Assembly: GCA_903872555.1 (NCBI GenBank)
Contig: CAIQLE010000353.1
Coordinates: forward strand, 1-28,554
DNA: 28,554 nucleotides
Direction of reading: 5' to 3'
Origin: an uncultured bacterium
GTDB taxonomy: Bacteria > Pseudomonadota > Gammaproteobacteria > Burkholderiales > Burkholderiaceae_D
In this document: in pieces, positions 8,256-17,583 of the stretch
Layout: every line of letters starts with the position of its first letter
Position numbering within the stretch: the first letter of the stretch is position 1
The notes under the pieces: model-generated
Seen by the model: the letters and a program-made list of their open reading frames with translations, nothing else
Databases searched by the model: none
Told to the model about the DNA's origin: nothing
Position numbers and translations under genes: made by a program

Positions 8256-10517
8256 ATGCGATATTCATCGCGTATTGCTTTGATTTATACCATCCCTTCA
8301 ATCTTATTTTCCCTGCGCCGCTTGCGCGCCGTAATGGCCGTGATGCTGATGCTTTTGTCCGGCGGATTGCAGGCAGCCGCGCTGGGCGAAGCCACGGTAC
8401 ATTCTTCACTGGGGCAAAAACTCGATGCTGAAATAGAGATTGCTGCACTGACAGCGATCGAAGCCGATTCTCTGTTAGCGCGACTTGCTCCCGGCGAAGC
8501 CTTTGCTCAGGCCAATGTGGATTACACGGCACTAGTGCGTTCGCTGCGTTTCTCACTTGAGAAAAAAAACGATCGTTATATCGTTCGCGTCAGTTCCGAT
8601 CAAGTCGTGACTGAACCCTTCATCACACTCTTGTTTGAACTCAACGCGAATGGCGTGCGTACCATACGTCAGTACGCTTTACTGATCGATCCTCCTATTG
8701 TGGATGGCAAGCTGGTCACGAATGAGCCTGAGTTGGCGCCGCAAGTTGCGGCTGCGTCAGCGGTAGCTCCTGCACCAACATCAGCGGTATCACCCACACC
8801 AACTTCACCGGCACCAACTTCACCCACAACCGCAGCATCTGCACCGAGCTCATCTGTCCCGGTTGAAAAAACGCCAACGCAGGCAACCTCCATTTCGGAA
8901 GCCGCAGCGCAAGCCACTACGCACAGGGTACAGCGCGGAGAGACGCTGGCGGCGATTGCTGCGTCCCTGCCAGCTGAAGGTGTGCGTCTCGAGCAGGCCA
9001 TGCTGGCCTTACAGAACACCAATCCAGAGGCCTTCGAAGCAAAGAACATCAATCGCATGAAAGCAGGAAGCCTGCTGCAGGTGCCTGACGCCGACACCAT
9101 GCGGGCAATTGATGCAGGCGAGGCCAGAAAGATGGTGCTGGCGCAGACGAATGATTTTCAGCGTTATCGCAAAACACTGGCGGAACGTGCAGCCAAGTCG
9201 GGTTCAGCCGACGCAGAAGCAAGGTCTGCCGCAGATGAAGCGGGCAACCGCAGCAGCAGCGGTCAGGTTGGCATGCAGGTCAGAGAATCCAAGTCAGCCT
9301 CCGCTGCACAGGACACATTGAAATTAAGTTCGTCCGGTGGCAACACAGCCTCATCGGCTGCATCAGCAGCCACAGCATCCAATCCTCAGGAGCAGCTTGA
9401 AAAAATTGCAGCTGACAAAGCACTGGCCGATGCAAATCAACGTATAGCTGCGCTGGAAAATAATATCAATCAGATACAGCAGACGATGGCGGTGAAGGAC
9501 CAGCAGCTCGCCACAGTTCAGCAAAGAGCCGAGCAAGCCAAGCCAGCTAAGCCGTCTGAGAAACCGGTACCTACAGTAGCAGTCACAGAGACTTCGCTTA
9601 TAAGTACTGCAATCAGCACCGCACGCTCACTGTTACGCGAAGCCGGCCTGCGCTTGCAGGCATTCAGAGATGATCCTGTTGCCTTGGCTATCGCGGTCAG
9701 TAGCCTGCTGCTGCCGCTACTGATTTTTCTTGGCTTGCGCCGTCGCAGCAAAAGCAGGCATCGCGTGGAGCCTGAACTTGAATCGCAGCGTTCCGCCTCA
9801 GATCAGGCAGCCAGCGTATTTGGCGAATCAGGCGGGCGTCATGTGGATACCAGCAATAGTGTCTTTCATTCGAATTTTGTGCCTTCAGTCAGTCAGTTTG
9901 ATACGAATGAAGTCGATGCCGTGGCCGAGGCGGATGTTTACATTGCCTATGGCCGTGATGAGCAGGCCGAAGAGATCTTGTTGGATGCCCTGCGTCAGCA
10001 TCCTGAGCGCCATGCTTTGCGTGTCAAGCTGCTGGAGATTTATGCCACGCGCAAAGACAAACTAAAATTCGGCAATCTGGCCGCAGAGCTCAGAGTGATG
10101 ACGCATGGTGTGGGAGCGGAATGGTCGCAGGCAGCGCATCTGGGGCAAATGCTGGATCCGGATAATCTGCTCTACGGTGCTGCACTCACTCGTTCAGAAG
10201 CACCAGCGGTCGAGGCGGTATCACTCAATTTCAAAACTTCTGAGCGTGCCGATGTGTCGCCCGTGATCGATTTTGAACTCAAGCTCGAAGGCATGTTGGA
10301 CGAGCGCCGTAAGACACGGGAGCCTGAGCCAAAGCATGGCGCCGCGGTCCTTGGTAAGGCAGAGCTCACCGCACTCACGAACAAACTGGATCTGGCACTG
10401 GCCTGTCAGGAGATCGGCGACCATGAAGGCGCGCGCGAATTGCTGACCGAAGTCGCTGCTGCTGGCCATCCTGAACTGGCGCAGCGCGCACAATCCCTGC
10501 TGAGTCAACTGGCGTAA
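8256..10517 (+). CDS. fimV: FimV-family protein (LysM, TPR; polar hub for type IV pili/motility)
   Basis: A 753-residue envelope protein that in Pseudomonas organises polar type IV pilus and twitching functions through peptidoglycan binding. The N terminus is an extended signal peptide with its hydrophobic core at about residues 26-40 (cleavage near LQAAA). The FimV N-terminal domain begins LGEATVHSSLGQKLDAEIEI. A Pro/Thr/Ala-rich linker (about 160-220) contains a short tandem repeat in DNA. A LysM domain lies at about 222-278, a coiled coil at about 376-428, one transmembrane helix at about 474-494, and the cytoplasmic tail carries TPR-like helices ending in the typical FimV C-terminal block (QEIGDHEGARELLTEVAAAG). 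A shorter start at ATG 8334 would keep a signal peptide, so the start is uncertain. In Burkholderiales fimV commonly sits between asd and truA, as here. Confidence 0.93.
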   Translation: MRYSSRIALIYTIPSILFSLRRLRAVMAVMLMLLSGGLQAAALGEATVHSSLGQKLDAEIEIAALTAIEADSLLARLAPGEAFAQANVDYTALVRSLRFSLEKKNDRYIVRVSSDQVVTEPFITLLFELNANGVRTIRQYALLIDPPIVDGKLVTNEPELAPQVAAASAVAPAPTSAVSPTPTSPAPTSPTTAASAPSSSVPVEKTPTQATSISEAAAQATTHRVQRGETLAAIAASLPAEGVRLEQAMLALQNTNPEAFEAKNINRMKAGSLLQVPDADTMRAIDAGEARKMVLAQTNDFQRYRKTLAERAAKSGSADAEARSAADEAGNRSSSGQVGMQVRESKSASAAQDTLKLSSSGGNTASSAASAATASNPQEQLEKIAADKALADANQRIAALENNINQIQQTMAVKDQQLATVQQRAEQAKPAKPSEKPVPTVAVTETSLISTAISTARSLLREAGLRLQAFRDDPVALAIAVSSLLLPLLIFLGLRRRSKSRHRVEPELESQRSASDQAASVFGESGGRHVDTSNSVFHSNFVPSVSQFDTNEVDAVAEADVYIAYGRDEQAEEILLDALRQHPERHALRVKLLEIYATRKDKLKFGNLAAELRVMTHGVGAEWSQAAHLGQMLDPDNLLYGAALTRSEAPAVEAVSLNFKTSERADVSPVIDFELKLEGMLDERRKTREPEPKHGAAVLGKAELTALTNKLDLALACQEIGDHEGARELLTEVAAAGHPELAQRAQSLLSQLA

Positions 10518-10565
10518 AATCCCGTCATTGCGGTTTGCGCTGCGTCCTCAGTCAACATCATCACC

Positions 10566-11366
10566 TTGAAACGTATCGCACTCGGTCTTCATTACGAAGG
10601 CACTTCCTGGCAGGGCTGGCAGAAGCAATTGCATCGTCAGACTGTGCAGGACACCCTAGAATCTGCTCTGGCGAAGTTCTGTCAGCATCCTGTGGCGACG
10701 GTCTGTGCCGGCCGCACGGATTCAGGCGTGCATGCGCTCGGACAGGTGGTGCATTTCGATACCGAAGCCCGGCGCGAATTATTTGCCTGGGTGCGTGGCC
10801 TGAATGCCTTTTTGCCGCCCTCAGTCGCGGTGCGCTGGGCCGCTGAAGTCGAAGCAGGTGAACAGGGCTTTCATGCGCGTTTTTCCGCCACCTCCCGCAC
10901 TTATCAATACCTGATCTACAACCATGCCGTACGTTCGCCTCTGTGGCATGGGCGTGCAGGGTGGGCCTTTCGTCCGCTGGATGAGCATGCGATGGCGCAG
11001 GCCGCACAGGCGCTGGTCGGTGTGCATGATTTTTCTGCATTTCGTGCGGCGGAATGTCAGGCGGCTTCGCCGGTGCGCACCATGCACGCGATTCAAGTCA
11101 GGCGTCAGGGCGATTTGATCCTGGTGACCCTGCGTGCGAACGCCTTCCTGCATCATATGGTGCGTAATATCGTGGGCTCCCTGATTGCCGTGGGCAATGG
11201 CACTCAGCGGCCGGAGTGGATGCATGAACTGCTGCTGAGTCGTCATCGCGATCTGGCCGCACCCACTTTCAGCCCAGATGGTTTGTATCTGGCCAAAGTT
11301 GACTACGATGCACGCTGGGGCTTGCCACAGGCCGATGAGGCATTGCCGTTTTTCTCAGCAAACTGA
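10566..11366 (+). CDS. truA: tRNA pseudouridine(38-40) synthase TruA
   Basis: Forms pseudouridine at positions 38-40 of tRNA anticodon arms. The 266-residue protein begins MKRIALGLHYEGTSWQGWQK and holds the catalytic Asp52 in AGRTDSGVHALGQVVHFDT. The later blocks FHARFSATSRTYQYLI and FLHHMVRNIVGSL are also typical. The start codon is TTG at 10566; no ATG or GTG lies in frame between the fimV stop and this point, and the N terminus is the expected length. It is 48 bp after fimV and 14 bp before trpF, consistent with one transcript. Confidence 0.96.
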   Translation: MKRIALGLHYEGTSWQGWQKQLHRQTVQDTLESALAKFCQHPVATVCAGRTDSGVHALGQVVHFDTEARRELFAWVRGLNAFLPPSVAVRWAAEVEAGEQGFHARFSATSRTYQYLIYNHAVRSPLWHGRAGWAFRPLDEHAMAQAAQALVGVHDFSAFRAAECQAASPVRTMHAIQVRRQGDLILVTLRANAFLHHMVRNIVGSLIAVGNGTQRPEWMHELLLSRHRDLAAPTFSPDGLYLAKVDYDARWGLPQADEALPFFSAN

Positions 11367-11380
11367 ATAACAAGATTACG

Positions 11381-12109
11381 ATGACTCACACCATGCCTGC
11401 GCCTATGCCAACATCACCCTCAACGAGCGCGGCAGTACCTCTAGCGCGCACCCGCATCAAGCTGTGCGGGCTGACGCGCGCCGAGGATGTTGCCGTTGCG
11501 GTGGCCTGTGGCGCTGATGCGCTTGGTTTTGTGTTCTATCCGCCTTCACCACGCCATGTTTCGGCTGAACAGGCGGCAAGCCTGATGGCGGGTTTGCCGC
11601 CCTATGTGACCACGGTGGGCTTGTTCGTGAACCCGAGTCTGGAACAGGTGGCTGAGGTCCTGCGCAGTGCGCCGTTATCAATGCTGCAATTCCATGGTGA
11701 TGAGACGCCGCAACAATGCCGCGACATCGCTCAGGCTTTCGGCCGCCCCTTTATGCGCGCGCTCAGAGTGCGGCCCGATATGAATCGCGAGGATTTGCTA
11801 AAATTCGATCTGCTTTACCGTGCGTCCAGCCCTTTGTTTGCCGGGCTTTTGCTTGACACCTGGAGCGACGCCTACGGTGGTACTGGAAAGGTATTCGATT
11901 GGTCTCTCATTCCCGCGGAAATCGCGCATCAGGCCGTTTTGAGTGGTGGCTTGAACGTGCAAAATGTGACTGACGCTGTGCGTCAGGTGCGCCCGCATGC
12001 CGTCGATGTCAGCAGTGGCATTGAAAGCGTGAAGGGCGTGAAGGACGCAGCGCTGATGCGTGCATTCGTATCAGCGGTTCGCGCAGGCGACAGCCACACC
12101 CCCTATTGA
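11381..12109 (+). CDS. trpF: Phosphoribosylanthranilate isomerase
   Basis: Third committed step of tryptophan synthesis, the Amadori rearrangement of phosphoribosylanthranilate. The TIM-barrel protein shows the catalytic Cys29 in IKLCGLTRAEDV, the catalytic Asp in LLLDTWSDAYGGTGKVFDW, and phosphate-binding blocks GGLNVQNV and VDVSSGIESVKGVKD. The call of 242 residues includes an extra ~24-residue Ala/Pro/Ser/Thr-rich N terminus; ATG codons at 11393 and 11405 would shorten it, so the exact start is uncertain. trpB follows by 12 bp. Confidence 0.96.
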   Translation: MTHTMPAPMPTSPSTSAAVPLARTRIKLCGLTRAEDVAVAVACGADALGFVFYPPSPRHVSAEQAASLMAGLPPYVTTVGLFVNPSLEQVAEVLRSAPLSMLQFHGDETPQQCRDIAQAFGRPFMRALRVRPDMNREDLLKFDLLYRASSPLFAGLLLDTWSDAYGGTGKVFDWSLIPAEIAHQAVLSGGLNVQNVTDAVRQVRPHAVDVSSGIESVKGVKDAALMRAFVSAVRAGDSHTPY

Positions 12110-12121
12110 AAAGAGATCAGC

Positions 12122-13369
12122 ATGAACCAGACTACCGCTCAGCTTGGCGATCAGGACGCCAGCGGCCACTATAATTTTCCCGATCCATCCGGCCACTTTG
12201 GTCAATACGGCGGCAGCTTTGTCTCCGAGACGCTGACGCATGCGCTGGAAGAGCTGAAAGAGACTTATGCGCGCTATATCGACGACCCGGAATTTTTGCG
12301 TGAATTTCATCACGAGCTGAAATATTTCGTCGGCCGTCCCAGCCCGATTTATCACGCGCGTCGCTGGTCCGATGAAATGGGCGGGGCGCAGATTTTTTTC
12401 AAGCGCGAAGACCTGAATCACACCGGCGCGCACAAAATTAATAACGTCATTGGTCAGGCCTTGCTCGCCAAACGCATGGGTAAGCCACGTGTGATCGCCG
12501 AGACCGGCGCCGGCCAGCATGGCGTAGCCACCGCCACGATTTGCGCGCGCTTCGGTCTGGAATGCGTGGTCTACATGGGCAGCGAAGACGTCAAGCGTCA
12601 GGTGCAGAACGTCTATCGCATGCAGTTGCTGGGAGCGACCGTGGTACCGGTCGAGTCCGGTTCCAAGACCCTGAAAGATGCCCTGAATGAAGCCATGCGC
12701 GACTGGGTCACGAATGTTGAAGATACCTTTTACATCATTGGCACCGTCGCCGGCCCGCACCCTTATCCTATGATGGTGCGTGATTTCCAGTCCGTGATTG
12801 GCAAGGAATGTATAGAGCAAATGCCGGAACTGACCGGACGTCAGCCGGATTATGTGATGGCCTGTATAGGCGGCGGATCGAATGCCATGGGTATTTTCTA
12901 TCCATATATTGATCACCATGACGTCACGCTGATTGGCGTTGAAGCTGCAGGCGAAGGCATCGCCACCGGTAAGCATTCCGCTGCACTGCTAGGCGGCATA
13001 CCCGGTGTCCTGCATGGCAACCGTACTTATCTGCTACAAGATGAAAATGGTCAGATCGCCGAAACCCATTCGGTCTCGGCCGGACTGGATTATCCCGGTG
13101 TAGGCCCTGAACATGCCTGGCTCAAGGATTCGCATCGTGCTCAGTATGTGTCAGTGACGGATGCAGATGCGGTGGCCGCCTTCCATCATTGCTGCGAGAT
13201 CGAAGGCATCATTCCTGCGCTGGAATCGAGTCATGCACTGGCCTATGCCGCCAAGTTTGCAGCCACGCTGCCGAAAGACAAAACCATTCTGGTGAATTTG
13301 TCGGGCCGCGGTGATAAGGACATGCATACCGTTGCGGAATTCGACAAGCTGCATCCCCACGCAAAATAA
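12122..13369 (+). CDS. trpB: Tryptophan synthase beta subunit
   Basis: PLP-dependent condensation of indole with serine to give tryptophan. The 415 residues include [13 protein letters not shown] near residue 27, the PLP-binding Lys105 in [22 protein letters not shown], and the phosphate-binding loop GGGSNAMG. The protein carries an N-terminal extension of about 18 residues compared with the E. coli enzyme, as is common in betaproteobacteria. It would form the alpha2-beta2 complex with the trpA product encoded 114 bp downstream. Confidence 0.98.
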   Translation: MNQTTAQLGDQDASGHYNFPDPSGHFGQYGGSFVSETLTHALEELKETYARYIDDPEFLREFHHELKYFVGRPSPIYHARRWSDEMGGAQIFFKREDLNHTGAHKINNVIGQALLAKRMGKPRVIAETGAGQHGVATATICARFGLECVVYMGSEDVKRQVQNVYRMQLLGATVVPVESGSKTLKDALNEAMRDWVTNVEDTFYIIGTVAGPHPYPMMVRDFQSVIGKECIEQMPELTGRQPDYVMACIGGGSNAMGIFYPYIDHHDVTLIGVEAAGEGIATGKHSAALLGGIPGVLHGNRTYLLQDENGQIAETHSVSAGLDYPGVGPEHAWLKDSHRAQYVSVTDADAVAAFHHCCEIEGIIPALESSHALAYAAKFAATLPKDKTILVNLSGRGDKDMHTVAEFDKLHPHAK

Positions 13370-13406
13370 GCACATAAAGTAAGCACGTACAGTAAGCGCG
13401 CCTATG

Positions 13407-13430
13407 TATCTCGCCCGGCTCGGTGAGATA
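13407..13430 (+). other. Hairpin in the trpB-trpA gap
   Basis: TATCTCGCC (13407-13415) pairs with GGTGAGATA (13422-13430), nine pairs including one G-U, around a 6-nt loop. No T run follows, so it is not an intrinsic terminator. Just before it, TAAGC occurs three times (two of them as TAAGCAC) within about 35 bp. It may affect mRNA stability or translation between trpB and trpA; this is inference. Confidence 0.45.
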
Positions 13431-13483
13431 TCGCTGTTGAGCCGTGAGCTAACTTTATAAGCGTCCACTGAAGAGTAAACGAC

Positions 13484-14284
13484 ATGTCAAGAATCAAAAC
13501 TACCTTTGCTGCGCTGGCAGAGAAGAAAAAGAAAGCCCTGATCACCTTCATCACCGCTGGTGATCCTTCGCCGGCATTAACGGTTCCCTTGTTACACGCG
13601 CTGGTGGCTGGTGGTGCGGACATACTGGAACTGGGCGTGCCGTTCTCAGATCCTATGGCCGAAGGCCCTGTGATTCAGCGCGCCTGTGAGCGTGCGCTGG
13701 TGTTTGGCGTCAGCACGCGTGATGTGCTGGGCTATGTGCAGGAATTTCGCAAAACCAATCAGAGCACACCGATTGTTTTGATGGGTTATGCAAATCCTAT
13801 CGAACGCATGGGTGTGCCGACTTTCATCGCTGCGGCCAAAGAAGCCGGTGTCGATGGCGTGATCGTGGTCGATTATCCGCCGGAAGAATGCGTGGAATTT
13901 GCCAGCGCCTTGCAAGCTGAGGACATGGATCCTATTTTCCTGCTGGCGCCGACTTCAACCGAAGAACGTATACGTCAGGTCGCCAAAGTCGGCAGCGGCT
14001 TTTCTTATTATGTGTCTTTGCGTGGGGTGACCGGCGCGGCCAACATTGACACTGTTGAAGTCGCCGCCCGTATTGCAGCCATACGCCAGCATGTGAAACT
14101 GCCCATAGGTGTGGGTTTTGGCATTCGTGACGCCGTCACCGCGAAGGCGGTCGCTGCGGTCTCGGATGCGATTGTGATCGGCAGCCGGATTATTCAGGTG
14201 CTGGAAGAAACGCCGGCGGACCAGGCAGAAGCGGCAGTGAAAGACTTCCTTTCCGGGATACGCAGCGCGATCGACCAGATATAG
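13484..14284 (+). CDS. trpA: Tryptophan synthase alpha subunit
   Basis: Cleaves indole-3-glycerol phosphate to indole and glyceraldehyde-3-phosphate, passing indole to TrpB. The 266-residue TIM barrel begins [20 protein letters not shown], with FITAGDPSP and the active-site strand [10 protein letters not shown] carrying the catalytic Glu49. The second catalytic acid, Asp60 in the Salmonella enzyme (PLADGP), is Glu60 here (PMAEGP). Phosphate-binding [15 protein letters not shown] and VIGSRII are present. The gap from trpB is 114 bp, wider than in many operons, and no methyltransferase gene lies in it. Confidence 0.97.
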   Translation: MSRIKTTFAALAEKKKKALITFITAGDPSPALTVPLLHALVAGGADILELGVPFSDPMAEGPVIQRACERALVFGVSTRDVLGYVQEFRKTNQSTPIVLMGYANPIERMGVPTFIAAAKEAGVDGVIVVDYPPEECVEFASALQAEDMDPIFLLAPTSTEERIRQVAKVGSGFSYYVSLRGVTGAANIDTVEVAARIAAIRQHVKLPIGVGFGIRDAVTAKAVAAVSDAIVIGSRIIQVLEETPADQAEAAVKDFLSGIRSAIDQI

Positions 14285-14304
14285 TCAAAAAGGCTATTGT
14301 TAAT

Positions 14305-14355
14305 CTGGCATTTTTTGAGTCTAGCCTCGAATCGGGGCTGCGAGTAAAATGCCAG
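14305..14355 (+). repeat. Perfect 10-bp inverted repeat with an inner hairpin, trpA-accD gap
   Basis: CTGGCATTTT (14305-14314) is the exact reverse complement of AAAATGCCAG (14346-14355). Inside, AGCCTC (14323-14328) can pair with GGGGCT (14334-14339) around a 5-nt loop, giving a two-level stem. No T run follows the outer stem. It could be an operator, an RNA regulatory structure or a weak terminator reading either way. Confidence 0.6.
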
Positions 14356-14361
14356 CTTATT

Positions 14362-14376
14362 CGGCGCATTGCGCCG
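14362..14376 (+). other. GC-rich hairpin close to accD start
   Basis: CGGCGC (14362-14367) and GCGCCG (14371-14376) form a perfect 6-bp stem around a 3-nt loop, 21 bp before the accD start codon. Its place right upstream of the ribosome-binding region could affect accD translation. That role is inference. Confidence 0.45.
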
Positions 14377-14397
14377 TTCCCCAGAAAGTGAGTCCTG

Positions 14398-15270
14398 ATG
14401 AGCTGGTTAGAAAAACTCCTTCCGCCTCGGATACAGCATAGCGATGCCTCAACCCGCCGCTCGGTTCCCGAAGGCCTGTGGGTCAAGTGCCCGTCCTGTG
14501 AATCGGTGCTGTATCGCACCGACCTTGAATCCAATCAGCAAGTCTGTCCCAAGTGCGACCACCATATGCGTATACGCGCACGCCAGCGTCTGGATGGCTT
14601 GCTGGATCAGGAAGGTCGCTATGAAATCGGACAGGAAATTTTGCCTGTCGATACCCTGAAATTCAAAGACAGTAAAAAATACCCTGAGCGCCTGAAATCA
14701 GCGCTGGATGCCACCGGCGAAACCGATGCGCTGATCGTCATGGGCGGCGCCATCATGTCACTGCCTGTGGTGGTGGCTTGTTTTGAATTCGAATTCATGG
14801 GCGGTTCCATGGGTGCGGTGGTAGGTGAGCGTTTTGTTCGCGGCGCGCAGACAGCGCTGGAGCAAAAAGTGCCTTTCATCTGCATCACCGCCACCGGCGG
14901 CGCACGTATGCAGGAAGGTTTGCTGTCACTCATGCAGATGGCCAAGACCACCTCCATGCTGACCAAACTCTCTGAGAAAAAACTGCCCTTTATTTCTGTG
15001 CTGACCGATCCAACCATGGGCGGTGTCTCTGCATCGTTTGCTTTCATGGGCGATGTGGTGATGGCTGAACCTAAGGCGCTGATCGGTTTTGCAGGTCCGC
15101 GTGTGATTGAAAATACCGTGCGCGAAAAACTGCCTGAAGGTTTCCAGCGTTCTGAATTCATCATACAAAAGGGCGCGATTGACATGATCGTCGACCGTCG
15201 CAAAATGCGTGAAGAAATTGCTCACGTACTGGCGCTGCTGCAAAATCAGGCACCTGAAGTTTTGGCCTGA
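14398..15270 (+). CDS. accD: Acetyl-CoA carboxylase carboxyltransferase beta subunit
   Basis: With AccA forms the carboxyltransferase that makes malonyl-CoA from carboxybiotin and acetyl-CoA, the first committed step of fatty-acid synthesis. The 290-residue protein has the N-terminal four-Cys zinc ribbon with Cys31, Cys34, Cys50 and Cys53, then the crotonase-like core with [16 protein letters not shown] and [27 protein letters not shown] is the typical betaproteobacterial start. It ends the fimV-trp block; a strong terminator follows. Confidence 0.98.
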   Translation: MSWLEKLLPPRIQHSDASTRRSVPEGLWVKCPSCESVLYRTDLESNQQVCPKCDHHMRIRARQRLDGLLDQEGRYEIGQEILPVDTLKFKDSKKYPERLKSALDATGETDALIVMGGAIMSLPVVVACFEFEFMGGSMGAVVGERFVRGAQTALEQKVPFICITATGGARMQEGLLSLMQMAKTTSMLTKLSEKKLPFISVLTDPTMGGVSASFAFMGDVVMAEPKALIGFAGPRVIENTVREKLPEGFQRSEFIIQKGAIDMIVDRRKMREEIAHVLALLQNQAPEVLA

Positions 15271-15289
15271 TCCTTGATTTAAGACAGAC

Positions 15290-15316
15290 AGCCCGGGCAT
15301 GCTTGCCCGGGCTTTT
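15290..15316 (+). terminator. Intrinsic terminator after accD
   Basis: AGCCCGGGCA (15290-15299) pairs perfectly with TGCCCGGGCT (15304-15313) around a TGCT loop, followed by TTTCATTTTC. It is a strong 10-bp stem between accD and folC, so folC either needs its own promoter or depends on read-through. Confidence 0.88.
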
Positions 15317-15348
15317 CATTTTCTGGCTGTGAAGAGATTGTCTACACC

Positions 15349-16644
15349 ATGCAAGTTGCCAAGCTGACGCTGAATGAATGGCTGAACCGCCTCGAATCTC
15401 TGCACCCCAAAGCCATTGATATGGGGCTGGAGCGGGTGGCAGCGGTAGGGATAAAACTGGGCCTGACATTTACTTGTCCGGTCATCACTGTGGGTGGCAC
15501 CAATGGCAAGGGCTCTACCTGCGCCATGCTGGAATCCATGCTGCTGCAAGGCGGCTATCACGTTGGGCTGTACACCTCACCTCATCTGCTGCATTTCAAT
15601 GAGCGTGCACGTATCGATGGACAGATCGCCAGTGATGAAGAACTGTGCCTCGCTTTTGAAGCCGTGGAAGCGGCTCGCGATGGTATCTCGCTGACTTATT
15701 TTGAATTCACTACGCTGGCGATATTGAAACGCTTCGCTGATGCGAAGCTGGATGCGGTGATTCTGGAAGTCGGTCTTGGTGGTCGACTCGATGCTGTCAA
15801 TATCATCGATGCCGATGTCGCCATCGTCACCAGCGTGGATCTGGATCACATGGATTATCTGGGCGATACACGCGAGAAGATAGGCTTTGAAAAGGCCGGT
15901 ATTTTCCGCCCGCAGCGTACAGCCATCTGTAGTGATCCCTCGCCTCCGGCTTCGCTGACGGAACATGCGCAGGCCATTGGCGCGGATCTATGGTTGTTCG
16001 GTCGTGATTTCAATTATTCCGGCGATCGTCAGCAATGGAATTACGGTGGTCGTGATCAGCGTCGCAATTCATTGGCCGATCCGAGTCTGCGTGGTGCCAA
16101 TCAACTATTGAATGCGAGTGCAGCACTGGCAGCGCTTGAAGCGCTGCGAGATCGACTGCCACTGGGGGCGCAAGAAGTGCGCACCGGCCTGGTATTGGTG
16201 GAATTGCCAGGACGTTTTCAGGTCTTACCCGGCCGACCCTCAGTGATTCTGGATGTGGCACACAATCCGCACGCAGCGGCCACGCTGGCCCAGAATCTGG
16301 ACAATATGGGCTTTCATCCTGAGACCTATGCCGTATTTGGGGCCATGTCGGACAAAGACATCGCGGGCGTCATTTCACAGCTGAAAGACCGCATAGATCA
16401 CTGGTATCTCACCGATCTGCCCTTACCGCGTGCGGCCAGCGCTGAAGCTATCGCCGCTGTGCTGCAGGCATCCGGGGTGAAAGAAGGCCGTCACGGCGGG
16501 TTCGAGAAGACAATACGCAGCTTTACGACACCACTGCAGGCCTACACAGAAGCGAAGAGACATGCCGGTGAGAATGATAGAATTGCGGTCTTCGGATCTT
16601 TCCTCACCGTTGCCGGAGTAATGGCTGAGAAAAAAGCTGTCTGA
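15349..16644 (+). CDS. folC: Bifunctional dihydrofolate synthase / folylpolyglutamate synthase
   Basis: Adds glutamate to dihydropteroate and then to folates. The 431-residue protein has the Mur-ligase-like ATP-binding loop GGTNGKGSTCAML (about residues 49-61), YTSPHLLHFNERARIDG, the metal-site block LEVGLGGRLDAVN, and VTSVDLDHMDYLGDT. ELPGRFQVLPGRPSVILDVAHNPHAA starts the C-terminal domain. The start ATG 15349 gives the conserved N-terminal helix LNEWLNRLESLHPKAIDMGL. The SPOR gene follows after 37 bp. Confidence 0.97.
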   Translation: MQVAKLTLNEWLNRLESLHPKAIDMGLERVAAVGIKLGLTFTCPVITVGGTNGKGSTCAMLESMLLQGGYHVGLYTSPHLLHFNERARIDGQIASDEELCLAFEAVEAARDGISLTYFEFTTLAILKRFADAKLDAVILEVGLGGRLDAVNIIDADVAIVTSVDLDHMDYLGDTREKIGFEKAGIFRPQRTAICSDPSPPASLTEHAQAIGADLWLFGRDFNYSGDRQQWNYGGRDQRRNSLADPSLRGANQLLNASAALAALEALRDRLPLGAQEVRTGLVLVELPGRFQVLPGRPSVILDVAHNPHAAATLAQNLDNMGFHPETYAVFGAMSDKDIAGVISQLKDRIDHWYLTDLPLPRAASAEAIAAVLQASGVKEGRHGGFEKTIRSFTTPLQAYTEAKRHAGENDRIAVFGSFLTVAGVMAEKKAV

Positions 16645-16681
16645 CCTGCTGTAAACAATCAAGGCTATCCAAAAATTCTCT

Positions 16682-17578
16682 ATGGGCTTGTTCTCGTTCC
16701 TTAGCAAAAACAAGCAGGACACCGACGATGATCTCGATGTGCCGGTCAGGCCGCGCCGCTCGCGCAGCACCAAGGCACAAGAAGATGAACCGATGGATCC
16801 CATGCTGCCGGAAAAAAAGCGTGCGCGCCGGCGTCTGATCGGCGCCTCCGCCCTCGTGCTGGCTGCCGTTATCGGCTTGCCTATGATTTTCGATTCCGAG
16901 CCCAAGCCTCTGGCTGATGACATCAATATACAGATTCCTGCGCGCGAAAAATCATCCACCTCGGGCAATACCCCCATGCCTTTGCCGCCGGCGGCCTTGC
17001 CTGAAGTCAAGGACACTACCGCTGAAACCTCGCAGGCAGCTGACGCAGACAAACCACTGCCTGCCATCAAGGCCAGCGCACCTGTGCCGGAACTGCGCGC
17101 CCTCAGGTCGACTGAAGCGGTACCAGCTCCCAAGCCTGCAGCTGATAAGGCATCAGATAAGTCTGCCGATAAGCCAGCAGACAAAACGCCGGTCAGCACA
17201 TCCTCGCCCGTGCCAGAGAAGCATCTGGTCAAAGCAGAGGCCACTGCGCCCGCAAAATCAACTCTGAAATCTGCAGAAAAACCCGCAGACAAATCCAGCG
17301 ATAAATTCAACGATAAAGCAACGAACAAGCACGCAGACAAAGAAAAGTCTAAGGCTTATATCGTGCAAGTTGCTGCTGTGACGGATAAAGCGAAAGCAGA
17401 ACAACTGCAGAAACGTCTCAAGCAGGCCGGCATCAAATCGTATTCGCAAAAAATCAGCAGCAAGGATGGCGAGCGCTTCCGTATCCGTGTGGGTCCGTTC
17501 AGCAATCGTGAAGAAGCAGACAAGATGCGCGTGCGTTTGAACAAGATGGGTCTGACCGGCAGTCTGCAACCAGTTTAA
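16682..17578 (+). CDS. SPOR-domain membrane protein (DedD-like)
   Basis: A bitopic inner-membrane protein of 298 residues with a periplasmic peptidoglycan-binding domain. The N terminus (about 1-50) is charged and cytoplasmic, one transmembrane helix lies at about 52-70 (LIGASALVLAAVIGLPMIF), and a long Lys/Asp/Ala/Pro-rich linker (about 75-220) contains repeated DK units such as ADKASDKSADKPADK. The C-terminal ~75 residues (SKAYIVQVAAVTDKAKAEQL to the end) form a SPOR domain, which binds denuded glycan at division sites. In Burkholderiales this folC-linked gene is usually followed by cvpA; here purF comes directly. Confidence 0.9.
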   Translation: MGLFSFLSKNKQDTDDDLDVPVRPRRSRSTKAQEDEPMDPMLPEKKRARRRLIGASALVLAAVIGLPMIFDSEPKPLADDINIQIPAREKSSTSGNTPMPLPPAALPEVKDTTAETSQAADADKPLPAIKASAPVPELRALRSTEAVPAPKPAADKASDKSADKPADKTPVSTSSPVPEKHLVKAEATAPAKSTLKSAEKPADKSSDKFNDKATNKHADKEKSKAYIVQVAAVTDKAKAEQLQKRLKQAGIKSYSQKISSKDGERFRIRVGPFSNREEADKMRVRLNKMGLTGSLQPV

Positions 17579-17583
17579 GTTTT

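Noticed and set aside
12071..12976. A 301-codon minus-strand frame opposite trpB
   Set aside because: It is the antisense shadow of a clearly recognised gene; no domain or start signal supports it.
13404..13460. An 18-codon ORF before trpA (MYLARLGEIS...)
   Set aside because: No ribosome-binding site, no Trp codons and it coincides with the hairpin, so it is not a credible trp leader.
16423..17340. A 305-codon minus-strand frame opposite folC and the SPOR gene, rich in Ser/Leu/Ala repeats
   Set aside because: The repeats are the complement of the DK-rich linker of the SPOR protein; no independent evidence of coding.
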